Below, piece by piece: positions 15,213 to 23,159 of a stretch of 64,000 bases of DNA (position 1 is its first letter; each line of letters begins with the position of its first letter). This stretch comes from Deltaproteobacteria bacterium (GTDB lineage: Bacteria > Myxococcota_A > UBA9160 > UBA4427). The notes beneath the pieces are model-generated. The model made no database searches. It worked only from the letters and a program-made list of their open reading frames with translations, and was not told where the DNA came from. Location of the stretch: assembly GCA_029261835.1 (NCBI GenBank), contig JAJDAO010000003.1, positions 310,001 to 374,000 on the forward strand, given 5' to 3'. Made by a program: the position numbers and the translations under genes.

Positions 15213-16541
15213 ATGGGACGCCCCACCGGCCGCGCCGACCTTCCGCTTCATGGTGGACGCGTGCCCCGTTGGCTGGGCGAGCGCATGCAGGCGCTTGGCA
15301 GAGTCGTTGTCGAAGCGATCGTGCATGAGTACGGGCGTGACGAATTGCTCCGCCGCTTGGCGCACCCGTTCTGGTTTCAATCGTTTGGTGCCGTCATGGG
15401 CATGGACTGGCACTCCTCCGGGATCACGACCAGCGTGATGGGTGCGCTCAAGCGGGGCCTCGAGCCGGTAGCGGGTGAACTCGGCATCCATGTCTGTGGT
15501 GGCCGAGGCCGGCACTCGCGGCGCACGCCCGACGAGCTGCGTTCCGTGGCGGATCGCGTTGGCGTAGACGGCGACGCGCTGGCGCGTACCAGTCGCCTGG
15601 TGGCCAAGGTCGACAGCGCCGCCGTGCAAGACGGCTTCGAGCTGTATCTCCACAGCTTCGTCGTGAGCGACGACGGAAGCTGGGTCGTGGTGCAGCAGGG
15701 CATGGACCGCGGTTGCCGACAGGCGCGTCGCTACCACTGGCTCTCCGACACCGTGGTGGATTACCTCGAAGCGCCGCACGCTGCCATCGACGGCCCGCCC
15801 CGCGGTGAGATTCTGAACCTCACCGATCGGCGCGCGAGTGCGAGCAAGCAGGCGCAACTCGAGATGATCGGCACAGGGCCGGACCGCGTGCTCGGCATTC
15901 TGCGGCGGCTGCGGGAGGATCGCGCACCGCTATTCAGAGCACCGGATGAGGAGGTGTTGCCGAATCTTCGCATGCCGGCCCGCCACGACGTGCGACCATC
16001 CGATGTGGTGCTGCAACGGCTTCGCGGCGTCTTGGCTGCAGCCGCCGAGAACGGTCCGCAGGATTTCTCGCATCTGCTTCTCAGCTCGGGCGTGGGTGCT
16101 CGTACGGTGGCGGCGCTGGCGCTGGTGGCCGAGGTCGTTCACGGGGCGCCGAGTCGTTTCAGTGACCCGGCGCGCTATTCGTTGGCGCTCGGCGGCAAGG
16201 ACGGTCACCCCTTTCCTGTTCCGCTCGCTGTCTACGACGAAACGATCGCCGTATTGCGGCACGCCGTCGAGCGCGCACGGCTGGGCAACGGTGATCGGCT
16301 GGCCGCCATACGTCGTCTGGACCAACAGGCTCGACGCCTGGAGGCCGGTGCACGCGGACCGGACGTCGCCGCTTTTCTGACTGAAGAGTGTCGTCGTGCG
16401 CCCGAGCGCGCCGGTCGCACTGTCTTCGACCGCCAACTCGAGGCGGGGGACGAGCGGTCTTCTTCGCGTCGCTCCTTCGAGCGATGCCGCAAGACGGCTC
16501 GCTCTCGCGATCAGCTCGAGCTGCCGGGATTCGATCGCTGA
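15213..16541 (+). CDS. DUF763 family protein
   Basis: 442 aa from ATG 15213, which gives the conserved family start MGRPTGRADLPLHGG. The hallmark blocks are all present: RVPRWLGERMQALG, PFWFQSFGAVMGMDWHSSG, ITTSVMGALKRGLEP, GGRGRHSRRTP, KVDSAAVQDGFELYLHSF, VVVQQGMD, ARRYHWLSD and GPPRGEILNLTD. Then comes HDVRPSDVVLQRLRGVLAAA and a helical part (FSHLLLSSGVGARTVAALALVAEVVHG) resembling a helix-hairpin-helix. The basic C-terminal tail is low complexity. DUF763 proteins have no established role; an HhH segment and many Arg/His suggest nucleic-acid association. It begins 48 bp after the upstream methyltransferase and may be co-transcribed. Confidence 0.88.
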   Translation: MGRPTGRADLPLHGGRVPRWLGERMQALGRVVVEAIVHEYGRDELLRRLAHPFWFQSFGAVMGMDWHSSGITTSVMGALKRGLEPVAGELGIHVCGGRGRHSRRTPDELRSVADRVGVDGDALARTSRLVAKVDSAAVQDGFELYLHSFVVSDDGSWVVVQQGMDRGCRQARRYHWLSDTVVDYLEAPHAAIDGPPRGEILNLTDRRASASKQAQLEMIGTGPDRVLGILRRLREDRAPLFRAPDEEVLPNLRMPARHDVRPSDVVLQRLRGVLAAAAENGPQDFSHLLLSSGVGARTVAALALVAEVVHGAPSRFSDPARYSLALGGKDGHPFPVPLAVYDETIAVLRHAVERARLGNGDRLAAIRRLDQQARRLEAGARGPDVAAFLTEECRRAPERAGRTVFDRQLEAGDERSSSRRSFERCRKTARSRDQLELPGFDR

Positions 16542-16559
16542 GCTGTTCGTATTCGTAAG

Positions 16560-16640
16560 CGGTGTTCACCGCAGCCGCATCGGCAGCCCGACCCACTGCT
16601 GACCGTTCGCATATGCAGGTGATATCGGTTGTTCACCGCA
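16560..16640 (+). repeat. Duplicated GTTCACCGCAG element upstream of the TonB receptor
   Basis: CGGTGTTCACCGCAG at 16560 and CGGTTGTTCACCGCAG at 16626 differ by one inserted T; each contains a small CGGTG/CACCG inverted repeat. They lie in the 233-bp leader between the DUF763 gene and the receptor. A third structure, AGGCCG/CGGCCT around CTTTT (16682-16698), follows. These could be operator half-sites or an RNA leader. I see no recognisable cobalamin box or Fur box. Confidence 0.35.
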
Positions 16641-16774
16641 GTGTCGCTATGCGCACCGGTGGTACGATACGCCGGCGATCAAGGCCGCTTTTCGGCCTCC
16701 CGATAGATGCGCAACGACGCGCAAGATTCTGCCCGTCGCGCGGCGTCTTCAGTCTCGGATTCGAGGTCCCTTGT

Positions 16775-18931
16775 ATGACCATTCACGGCGATTGTATCGA
16801 GAGCCGGCATCGTGACATCCGCCGAATCTCGCGCGTTCTTCTGGCCAGTGTCCTGACACTCCTCGTCGGCTATCAGCTCGCTCCGCCAGCGGCCCGAGGC
16901 GAAACCGAAGGGGACATATTCGAGATGAGCCTCGACGAACTCGGTCGACTCGACATCGAGGTGACGTCGGTCTCGAAGAAGGCGCAGGAGATGTCCTCCG
17001 CGGCTGCCGCCATCGCCGTGATCACCGGTGAAGAGATTCGCCGCTCCGGCGCGACGAGTATTCCGGAAGCGCTGCGCCTGGTTCCCGGAGTCCAGGTTTC
17101 TCGGATGGACGCCAGTCGCTGGGCGGTAACGGCTCGGGGCTTCGACGGCGAGTTTGCCGACAAGCTACTGGTGCTGATCGACGGCCGCTCGGTGTACTCG
17201 CCGCTGTTCGGCGGTGTCTACTGGGATGTGCAGGATACGCTGCTCGAGGACATCGATCGTATCGAGGTGATCCGGGGTCCGGGGGCAACCGTGTGGGGGG
17301 CGAACGCCGTCAACGGCGTGATCAACATCATCACGAAGCACGCGGATCAGACTCATGGAAGGTATGTCACGGTGAGTGGTGGCAACGAGATGGAATTCAC
17401 CGGCGGCTTCCGCTGGGGTGACCAGGTCGGCGAGAACTTCCACTATCGCGCCTACGGGAAGTACAAGCAGTGGGACGAGTTCACGATGCCTCTGACAGGA
17501 GCCGACGCAGGTGATGAATGGCGTCAGGGGCACGGCGGTTTTCGCATGGACTGGGCGCCCGGCGAGGGTCGGTCCTTCACCTTTCAGGGTGACTACTACA
17601 ACGGTTCGACCAGCCGCAGCAGCATCAGAACAGACATCATGCTCGACGACAGCGTCGTGGGGACTGATTTCGTCAAGACCGTGACATCCGGCAAGAGCGA
17701 TCAGGCGGGTGGCAATCTCTTGGGGCGCTACAGCCACGACATAGGCGAGGCGTCCAACGCGACCATTCAGACCTATTGGGATCGCACGATTCGTCGGGGT
17801 CCAATGAATGACGAAGTGCGCGATACGCTCGATCTTGAGTTCCAGAACAACTTTCCGCTTCCCGGTGATGTAGAAGTGATCTGGGGGTTCGGGTACCGCG
17901 TGCTCTGGGGTGAAACGGAGAACAACACTTTCAATATGTCCTTGATTCCTCCATCGCGGACGGATCATCTCGCGACCGGCTTCATTCAGGCGGACTGGCT
18001 CCTCATCCCCGATCGCGTGGTTCTGACCGCCGGCTCGAAGTTCGAGTACAACAGCTATACAGGCTTCGAGTGGCAGCCCAGTGTTCGAGCCGCCTATACG
18101 CCGGGCGAGACGCATACGTTCTGGGCTGCGGGCTCGCGAGCTGTTCACACGCCGACCTGGATCGACGAGGATCTCGCGTTTCTCATCAGTTCGACGGCTG
18201 CGGGCGACCCCCTTCCGAATGGGGCGACGCTGCCCTCTCCGCTCGCGGTTCGACTGTTCGGGCGAGACGCTGCTCGACTCGCAGGGGTGACGGTCGGCGG
18301 GGAGGATCGCAAGTCCGAGGTGCTCTACGCCGTAGAGGGCGGGTATCGCTTCAAGGGGGAGGAGCTGGCGCTCGACGTGGCCGGCTACTGGAATCGCTAC
18401 AATCGCGTTCGGAACGCAGCGATGGACTTCAGCGCGATGAGTATGCCAGCAGGTAAGTCCTATTTCTTGGTTCCGATACTCATCCTCAATGGCATCCAGG
18501 GTTGGACGGCCGGTTTCGATGCGCTTGTTAGCTGGCGTGCGCACGAGCGCGTGCACCTCTCCACTTACTACAGCTTCATCCATACGGACCTGGAGGTATA
18601 CGCAGGCAACGTCATCGAGCTCAGCGGGCGCGTCGTCGATCCGGGTGACGCCGGCCCGAAGCACCAGTGGCACGTGCGAGCGGCGCTCGATCTTCCGGCC
18701 AACGTCGAGTACGACACCCTGGTCTGGTACATCGATGAGGTGGCGAACTCCGCCGCCGACGCATTTTGGCGTTGGGACATGCGGCTGGGCTATTCGCCGG
18801 TCGATCGGCTCCAGCTGGACTTCGTGGTGCAGAATCTGCTCGAAAAGGGGCACAAGGAACTCTCGTCGGAGGTCGAGTCGGGAGCAGACATTCCTCGCAC
18901 GTACTTCTTTCGGGCGACGATCGAGTTCTAA
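16775..18931 (+). CDS. TonB-dependent outer-membrane receptor
   Basis: 718 aa from ATG 16775 (GAGG about 9 nt upstream). A signal peptide (VLLASVLTLLVGYQL to PAARGE) precedes a TonB-box-like stretch and the plug domain: SAAAAIAVITGEEIRRSGATSIPEALRLVPGVQV, ARGFDGEFADKLLVLIDGRSVY and IEVIRGPGATVWGANAVNGVINIITK. The rest is a 22-strand barrel with aromatic girdle strands, ending DIPRTYFFRATIEF with a terminal Phe. It imports a scarce ligand using the TonB energy link. The N-terminal SLDELGRLDIEVTSVSKK is typical of receptors paired with YfiR proteins, and a YfiR gene follows 40 bp downstream. The ligand is not indicated. Confidence 0.92.
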   Translation: MTIHGDCIESRHRDIRRISRVLLASVLTLLVGYQLAPPAARGETEGDIFEMSLDELGRLDIEVTSVSKKAQEMSSAAAAIAVITGEEIRRSGATSIPEALRLVPGVQVSRMDASRWAVTARGFDGEFADKLLVLIDGRSVYSPLFGGVYWDVQDTLLEDIDRIEVIRGPGATVWGANAVNGVINIITKHADQTHGRYVTVSGGNEMEFTGGFRWGDQVGENFHYRAYGKYKQWDEFTMPLTGADAGDEWRQGHGGFRMDWAPGEGRSFTFQGDYYNGSTSRSSIRTDIMLDDSVVGTDFVKTVTSGKSDQAGGNLLGRYSHDIGEASNATIQTYWDRTIRRGPMNDEVRDTLDLEFQNNFPLPGDVEVIWGFGYRVLWGETENNTFNMSLIPPSRTDHLATGFIQADWLLIPDRVVLTAGSKFEYNSYTGFEWQPSVRAAYTPGETHTFWAAGSRAVHTPTWIDEDLAFLISSTAAGDPLPNGATLPSPLAVRLFGRDAARLAGVTVGGEDRKSEVLYAVEGGYRFKGEELALDVAGYWNRYNRVRNAAMDFSAMSMPAGKSYFLVPILILNGIQGWTAGFDALVSWRAHERVHLSTYYSFIHTDLEVYAGNVIELSGRVVDPGDAGPKHQWHVRAALDLPANVEYDTLVWYIDEVANSAADAFWRWDMRLGYSPVDRLQLDFVVQNLLEKGHKELSSEVESGADIPRTYFFRATIEF

Positions 18932-18971
18932 GGACGCTGCTCGGCGATTCGTCGAGCGCTGGAGTGCACGG

Positions 18972-19523
18972 ATGTCTCTCGGAAGTATGCTGAGGGTTGC
19001 CACAGTTGTGACGCTGATAGGCGTTCTTCCGCACCTGAGCTGGGCCGCGCCCAAGGAGCACGAGGTCAAGGCGGCCTATCTCTACAATTTCGTGAAGTTC
19101 ATCGATTGGCCTGACTGGGCCTTCCCCGATGCGACGGCACCGCTGAGCATTTGTGTTCTCGGCGAGGATCGCTTCGAGGGTGTGCTCGAGCGCGCGGTAG
19201 CTGGCAAGTCCGTAAAGGGGCGTGGGATTCTTGTCAGAAAGCCCGCACTGGAGCGCCTGAAGCTCGCGGGCACGACGTGCCACATCCTCTTCGTCTGTTT
19301 GTCCGAGAAGGAGCGGACGGCCGAGATTCTCGCAGCGGTCGAGGGGTCACCGGTGCTCACGGTTGGCGAGGTCGAGGGCTTTGCCGAAAGTGGCGGGGTC
19401 GTGAACTTCGTGATCGAGCGGGGCAAGGTGAGGCTCGAGCTCAACATTCAGGCGGCTGAACGGGCGAGGCTCAAGGTGAGCGGAAAGCTGAGACAGGTCG
19501 CCCGGGAGGTCGCGAGTCCGTGA
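18972..19523 (+). CDS. YfiR-family (DUF4154) periplasmic protein
   Basis: 183 aa from ATG 18972. Signal peptide VATVVTLIGVLPHLSWAA precedes the family signature KAAYLYNFVKFIDWPDWAF, then LSICVLGEDRFEGVLERAVAGKSV, CHILFVCLSEKERTAEIL, VLTVGEVEGFAESGGVVNFV and LEINIQAAERARLKVSGKL-like ending. YfiR proteins are periplasmic and in Pseudomonas restrain the diguanylate cyclase YfiN. In many other phyla the gene simply pairs with a TonB receptor, as here. No YfiN-type cyclase is adjacent. The partner in this organism is probably the receptor or an unlinked sensor. Confidence 0.88.
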   Translation: MSLGSMLRVATVVTLIGVLPHLSWAAPKEHEVKAAYLYNFVKFIDWPDWAFPDATAPLSICVLGEDRFEGVLERAVAGKSVKGRGILVRKPALERLKLAGTTCHILFVCLSEKERTAEILAAVEGSPVLTVGEVEGFAESGGVVNFVIERGKVRLELNIQAAERARLKVSGKLRQVAREVASP

Positions 19524-19585
19524 CGCGTCGCTCCCCGCTCGTTGCAGCAGCGGACGTTCCGGGCTAGCTCCTAGTCTGGCCTGCT

Positions 19586-19610
19586 CGGGTTCCGGTCCGA
19601 CCGGATCCCG
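19586..19610. repeat. 25-nt near-perfect inverted repeat upstream of fabV
   Basis: CGGG-T-TCCGGTC, a central C, then GACCGGA-T-CCCG: 11 of 12 positions pair, with one T/T mismatch. It lies 62 nt after the YfiR stop and 56 nt before the FabV start. It could terminate the receptor/YfiR transcript or be an operator for fabV; the tight 1-nt centre favours a protein-binding palindrome. No U-tract follows. Confidence 0.4.
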
Positions 19611-19666
19611 GGCCGGGGTGGGACATCGCAGGACTCGCTCCGCGGCAGTGACCAGAGAGGGGAGCC

Positions 19667-20920
19667 GTGACCGAGATCGTCTTGACTTCACCGCGAGCCC
19701 GCGGGCTCTTCGTCCTGACCGCTCATCCGGAGGGCTGTCGCGCCTTGCTGGAGAGGCAACAGGAGAGGGCGCGAGCGGCACTCGAGAAACCGCTGGCGGC
19801 CGCCGAGGGCAAGACCGCGTTGGTGCTGGGGAGCACGACCTTCGGCTACGGCAGCTCCACCGCCATCGCGTTGCGGCAGGCGGGCTTTAGCAGAGTCATC
19901 GGAATCGGCTATGAGACGGCCCCCAGCTTCCGCGGCGAGAAGCTCGCGATGTCGTCACCCGGCTGGTACCTCACGCGCACGCTGCACTCGCGTGCTGCCG
20001 GCCAGACGACCTATCTAGCCGACGCCTTCTCGGCCGAAACGCGTGATCGCGTTGCGGCAGATCTGCGCGCGAGCGGCGAGCGCATCGACCTGCTTCTGTA
20101 CAGCGTCGCCGCCCCGCGCCGCGCGCATCTCGGGCAGGAGTGGACGTCCGCTCTACTGGTGAGGGGTGAGCCGCTCGATGTCATCGGACTCGACTTCAAG
20201 TCGGGCGAACTCAAGCCGCTTACGGTGGCACCCGCCAGCGAATTGCAGATCGAACACACCCGGCGCGTAATGGGGGGTGACGATCTGGAAATGTGGGTGA
20301 ACGCGCTCCTCTACTCAGGGCTGGCCGCCGATGGCATGACGGTGGCGGCGCTCTCGTATATCGGTCCCGAGCTGCCGCCCGTGAGGCGGATGTACTGGGA
20401 CGGCGCTCTCGGCGAAGCGAAGAAGCACATCGACGCCACGACCCGAGCGCTGAACGCGCGGCTCGCGACTGCGGTGGGGGGAAAGGCGCTGACCGTGATG
20501 AATCCGGCAGTCGTTACCGCCGCTTCAGCGGCCATTCCCGCCATGCTTCGCTACATGGCGGACTACCTGGGCGTCGTGGAGGGCGGTACCGGCCGCTACA
20601 ACGATCCGCTCGACGTTGGTATCGGCTTCGCTCGTGCACTCTACGGCGACGGCGAGCCTTGGCGCCAGGAACTCGACGGGGAAGGGCGTCTTCGCCTCGA
20701 CGCCGACGAACTCGACGCCGAGCTGCAGCGCGCCATCGAGCAAGCCTGGCACGTGCGGGAGGGCCCAGCGCCCGAGGTCACGCGCGTTGGACTGGAACGT
20801 TTCAAGCGGGAGTACATGCAGCTCTACGGCTGGGGTGTCGACGGAGTTGACTACACCGCCGCCTGCACCGTCGACCCGCCGCTCGACGAAGCGATGGGCG
20901 TAGTCGATCTGATCGACTGA
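19667..20920 (+). CDS. fabV: FabV-type trans-2-enoyl-ACP/CoA reductase
   Basis: 417 aa from GTG 19667 with GAGGGGAG immediately upstream. FabV reduces trans-2-enoyl thioesters with NADH, the last step of fatty-acid elongation, and is resistant to triclosan where FabI is not. The nucleotide-binding loop reads LVLGSTTFGYGSSTAIAL, and SYIGPELPPVRRMYWDGAL with GEAKKHID carries the FabV catalytic Y-x8-K (Tyr followed eight residues later by Lys). The C-terminal RFKREYMQLYGWGVDGVDY is also family-typical. Length is normal. It is a single gene between two unrelated units. An alternative role as trans-2-enoyl-CoA reductase in catabolism is possible. Confidence 0.88.
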   Translation: MTEIVLTSPRARGLFVLTAHPEGCRALLERQQERARAALEKPLAAAEGKTALVLGSTTFGYGSSTAIALRQAGFSRVIGIGYETAPSFRGEKLAMSSPGWYLTRTLHSRAAGQTTYLADAFSAETRDRVAADLRASGERIDLLLYSVAAPRRAHLGQEWTSALLVRGEPLDVIGLDFKSGELKPLTVAPASELQIEHTRRVMGGDDLEMWVNALLYSGLAADGMTVAALSYIGPELPPVRRMYWDGALGEAKKHIDATTRALNARLATAVGGKALTVMNPAVVTAASAAIPAMLRYMADYLGVVEGGTGRYNDPLDVGIGFARALYGDGEPWRQELDGEGRLRLDADELDAELQRAIEQAWHVREGPAPEVTRVGLERFKREYMQLYGWGVDGVDYTAACTVDPPLDEAMGVVDLID

Positions 20921-20932
20921 GGGGCGCTCAGA

Positions 20933-21982
20933 TCAGAATCCGTACGCTGCCTTCAGCTCCTCATCGCTCTCGGCGAGCATCCGTGCCAGCTCGACCATCA
21001 CCCGACATTGTTTCACGGTCGCGTCGTCCTGCATCTTGCCATCGATCATCACGGCGCCGGTTCCGTCGCCCATCTCCTCGATCACGTGCTTGGCCCAGAG
21101 AACTTCATCGACTGGCGGACTGAAGACTCGCTTGGCGATCTCGATTTGCACCGGGTGCAGGCTCCACGCGCCGACGCAGCCCATCAAGAAGGCATTCCTG
21201 AACTGGTCCTCGCAGGCGAGCGTGTCCTTGATATCGCCGAAGGGGCCGTAGTAGGGCAGAATGCTGCTCGCATTGCACGCGTCCACCATGCGGGCCATCG
21301 TGTAGTGCCAGAGGTCCTGCTGCGCAGACGGGCGCGCTGCCTCCGGGTCGTCGGGGTTCGGGTCCGTGCGCACCAGATAGCCCGGGTGGCCACCGCCGAC
21401 GCGGGTGGTCTTCATGCGTCGGCTGGCGGCGAGATCGGCGGGGCCGAGGGAGAGCCCCTGCATGCGCGGGCTGGCGGCGCAAATCTCCTCGACATTGGCC
21501 ACGCCCAGTGCCGTCTCGAGGATCGCGTGGATCATCAGCGGCCGGTCGAGGCCGGCCCGGGCCTCGAGTTGCGCCAGCAGGCGGTCCATGTAGTGGATGT
21601 CCCATGCGCCTTCGACCTTGGGCACCATGACGACTGTCAACTTGTCTCCGATTTCGCTCACCAACTGGATCACGTCGTCCAGTGCCCAGGGGCTGTCCAG
21701 GCTATTGACGCGCGTCCAGAGCTGGCACGAGCCGAAGTCCGTGTCGCGGGCGATCTTGATCAGCCCTTCGCGGGCCGCGATCTTGTTGTCGGCCTGGATG
21801 GCGTCTTCGAGGTTTCCGAGCAGCACGTCGCACTTCTTCGCCATGTCTGGAACTTTGGCGGCCATCTTCGCGTTGCTCGGGTCGAAGAAGTGGATCATCC
21901 GCGACGGCCGGAAGGGGATCTCGCGCATCGGCTCGGGGGCTCCGAGCGCCATGGGCTGAAAGTAGTCTCTTGCATTTCTCAT
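20933..21982 (-). CDS. mcl: L-malyl-CoA/beta-methylmalyl-CoA lyase
   Basis: 349 aa, CitE/HpcH-type TIM barrel. Cleaves L-malyl-CoA to acetyl-CoA and glyoxylate and, in characterised homologues, beta-methylmalyl-CoA to propionyl-CoA and glyoxylate. The whole chain tracks the Chloroflexus-type enzyme: [119 protein letters not shown] and [18 protein letters not shown]. The Arg, Glu and Asp that hold Mg and substrate lie in VNSLDS/ILETA/NLEDAI. It is last in a four-gene minus-strand operon with malate-CoA ligase subunits and a ferredoxin. Confidence 0.93.
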   Translation of the reverse strand: MRNARDYFQPMALGAPEPMREIPFRPSRMIHFFDPSNAKMAAKVPDMAKKCDVLLGNLEDAIQADNKIAAREGLIKIARDTDFGSCQLWTRVNSLDSPWALDDVIQLVSEIGDKLTVVMVPKVEGAWDIHYMDRLLAQLEARAGLDRPLMIHAILETALGVANVEEICAASPRMQGLSLGPADLAASRRMKTTRVGGGHPGYLVRTDPNPDDPEAARPSAQQDLWHYTMARMVDACNASSILPYYGPFGDIKDTLACEDQFRNAFLMGCVGAWSLHPVQIEIAKRVFSPPVDEVLWAKHVIEEMGDGTGAVMIDGKMQDDATVKQCRVMVELARMLAESDEELKAAYGF

Positions 21983-22000
21983 GGTTACTCGCTCCTGCAG

Positions 22001-22222
22001 TCAGGATTCGTATAGCTTGATTACCCGCACACCGTTCTTCGGGGCGGCCTCGATACACAAGTCACAGAGGACGCACTCGTCGAGATTCTGCTCGTCGATT
22101 TCCACGCCGCTCGCCGCGGCGACGAAGATTCCGACCGGGCAGACCTCCTCGAGCTTCGCGGCGATTCCGGCATCTTTGGCGACTTCGGGATCGACCTTTA
22201 CGTCGATGAACAGACCGGGCAT
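22001..22222 (-). CDS. Small single-cluster ferredoxin-like protein
   Basis: 73 aa. Four cysteines: Cys28 in EVCPVG and Cys50, Cys53, Cys56 in CVLCDLC. In two-cluster bacterial ferredoxins the second CxxCxxC shares a cluster with the CP cysteine of the first motif. Here only that set survives, so one [4Fe-4S] cluster is predicted. The end, KNGVRVIKLYES, is a normal ferredoxin strand. It starts 2 nt after the ligase alpha-subunit stop and ends 18 nt before mcl, so it is part of the operon. Its role beside redox-neutral ligase and lyase steps is unexplained: it may be an electron carrier for a nearby flux, or a structural or regulatory subunit. Confidence 0.8.
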   Translation of the reverse strand: MPGLFIDVKVDPEVAKDAGIAAKLEEVCPVGIFVAAASGVEIDEQNLDECVLCDLCIEAAPKNGVRVIKLYES

Positions 22223-22224
22223 GA

Positions 22225-23133
22225 CTACTTGACCTCCGCGAGACGCTTCTCGAGCAGGCGGGGAATCTCCTCGATACGCTCTGCCACCGAGATGCCCGCT
22301 TGTTCCATACGTTTGATCTTCTCAGCCGTGGTGTCTTCCTTGCCCTCGACGATGGTGCCGGCGTGGCCAAAGCGCATGCCCTTCATCTCATCCATGAAGC
22401 GCCCCGCCATGAAGGCCACGACGGGAAGGCGCGAGTTGTTCGCCTGAATCCACTCGGCCAGCTCGGCCTCCATCCGCCCTCCCGGCTCCGAGTAGATCGC
22501 GATCGCCCGGGTCTCGGGATCGGCCTCGAAGAGCGGCATCAGCTCCGCATAGCTGGTGCCCACGATGGCGTCACCGCCGATCGAGACACAGGTCGACTGG
22601 CCGAGACCGGCGGCCGTCAGTGTCGATGCGATCTCGGTCGTCATGCCTCCGGAACGGCTCATCACCCCGATGTTCCCCTTTGTGTAGGCCTGGCGTGTGT
22701 TGGCTGCGGGGCCTCCGACTCCGCCCATCTTGGCTTCGTCGGGAGAGATGATGCCGAGGCAGTTGGGGCCGATGATGCGGGCGCCCCGCAGTGTCGCCAG
22801 CTCGACCATCTGCGCCACCTCACGCCGCGGCACGTTCTCGGTGACGACGACGACGAGACGGATGCGGTTCTCGAGCGCCTCGAATACCGCGTCGCGCGTG
22901 AATTTCGGTGGCACGGAGACGACCGATCCGTCTAGCGACCCCTCTTTTCGAACGACATCCCGCACGCAGTCGTATACCGGCACGCCGTAGACATCGCGGC
23001 CCGCGCGACCGGGTGTCACGCCACCGACGATTCTTGCCCCGTAATCGAGATTCTCGCGGGTCAGATTCACGGCTTCGCGACCGGTGATGCCCTGGATGAT
23101 GAACTTCGTGTCCTTGCTGATCAGAATCGACAT
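22225..23133 (-). CDS. mtkB: Malate/succinate-CoA ligase alpha subunit
   Basis: 302 aa, SucD fold. An N-terminal CoA-binding Rossmann domain (FIIQGITGREAVNLTREN, IVGGVTPGRAGRDVYGVPVYD, IIGPNCLGIISP) is followed by the ligase domain (GNIGVMSRSGGMTTEIASTL, CVSIGGDAIVGTSYAEL, FEADPETRAIAIYSEPGG). FGHAGTIVEG contains the histidine that is transiently phosphorylated. Linkage to a malyl-CoA lyase makes malate-CoA ligase (malate thiokinase, ADP- or GDP-forming) the likeliest activity rather than citric-acid-cycle succinyl-CoA synthetase. That choice is inference from context. It lies 26 bp downstream of the beta subunit. Confidence 0.85.
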   Translation of the reverse strand: MSILISKDTKFIIQGITGREAVNLTRENLDYGARIVGGVTPGRAGRDVYGVPVYDCVRDVVRKEGSLDGSVVSVPPKFTRDAVFEALENRIRLVVVVTENVPRREVAQMVELATLRGARIIGPNCLGIISPDEAKMGGVGGPAANTRQAYTKGNIGVMSRSGGMTTEIASTLTAAGLGQSTCVSIGGDAIVGTSYAELMPLFEADPETRAIAIYSEPGGRMEAELAEWIQANNSRLPVVAFMAGRFMDEMKGMRFGHAGTIVEGKEDTTAEKIKRMEQAGISVAERIEEIPRLLEKRLAEVK

Positions 23134-23159
23134 GAAACGCCTCTGCCCTTTCGCGCCAA

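Noticed and set aside
17165-19069. A 634-codon minus-strand frame
   Set aside because: Antisense to the TonB receptor and the yfiR start; composition typical of a high-GC shadow frame.
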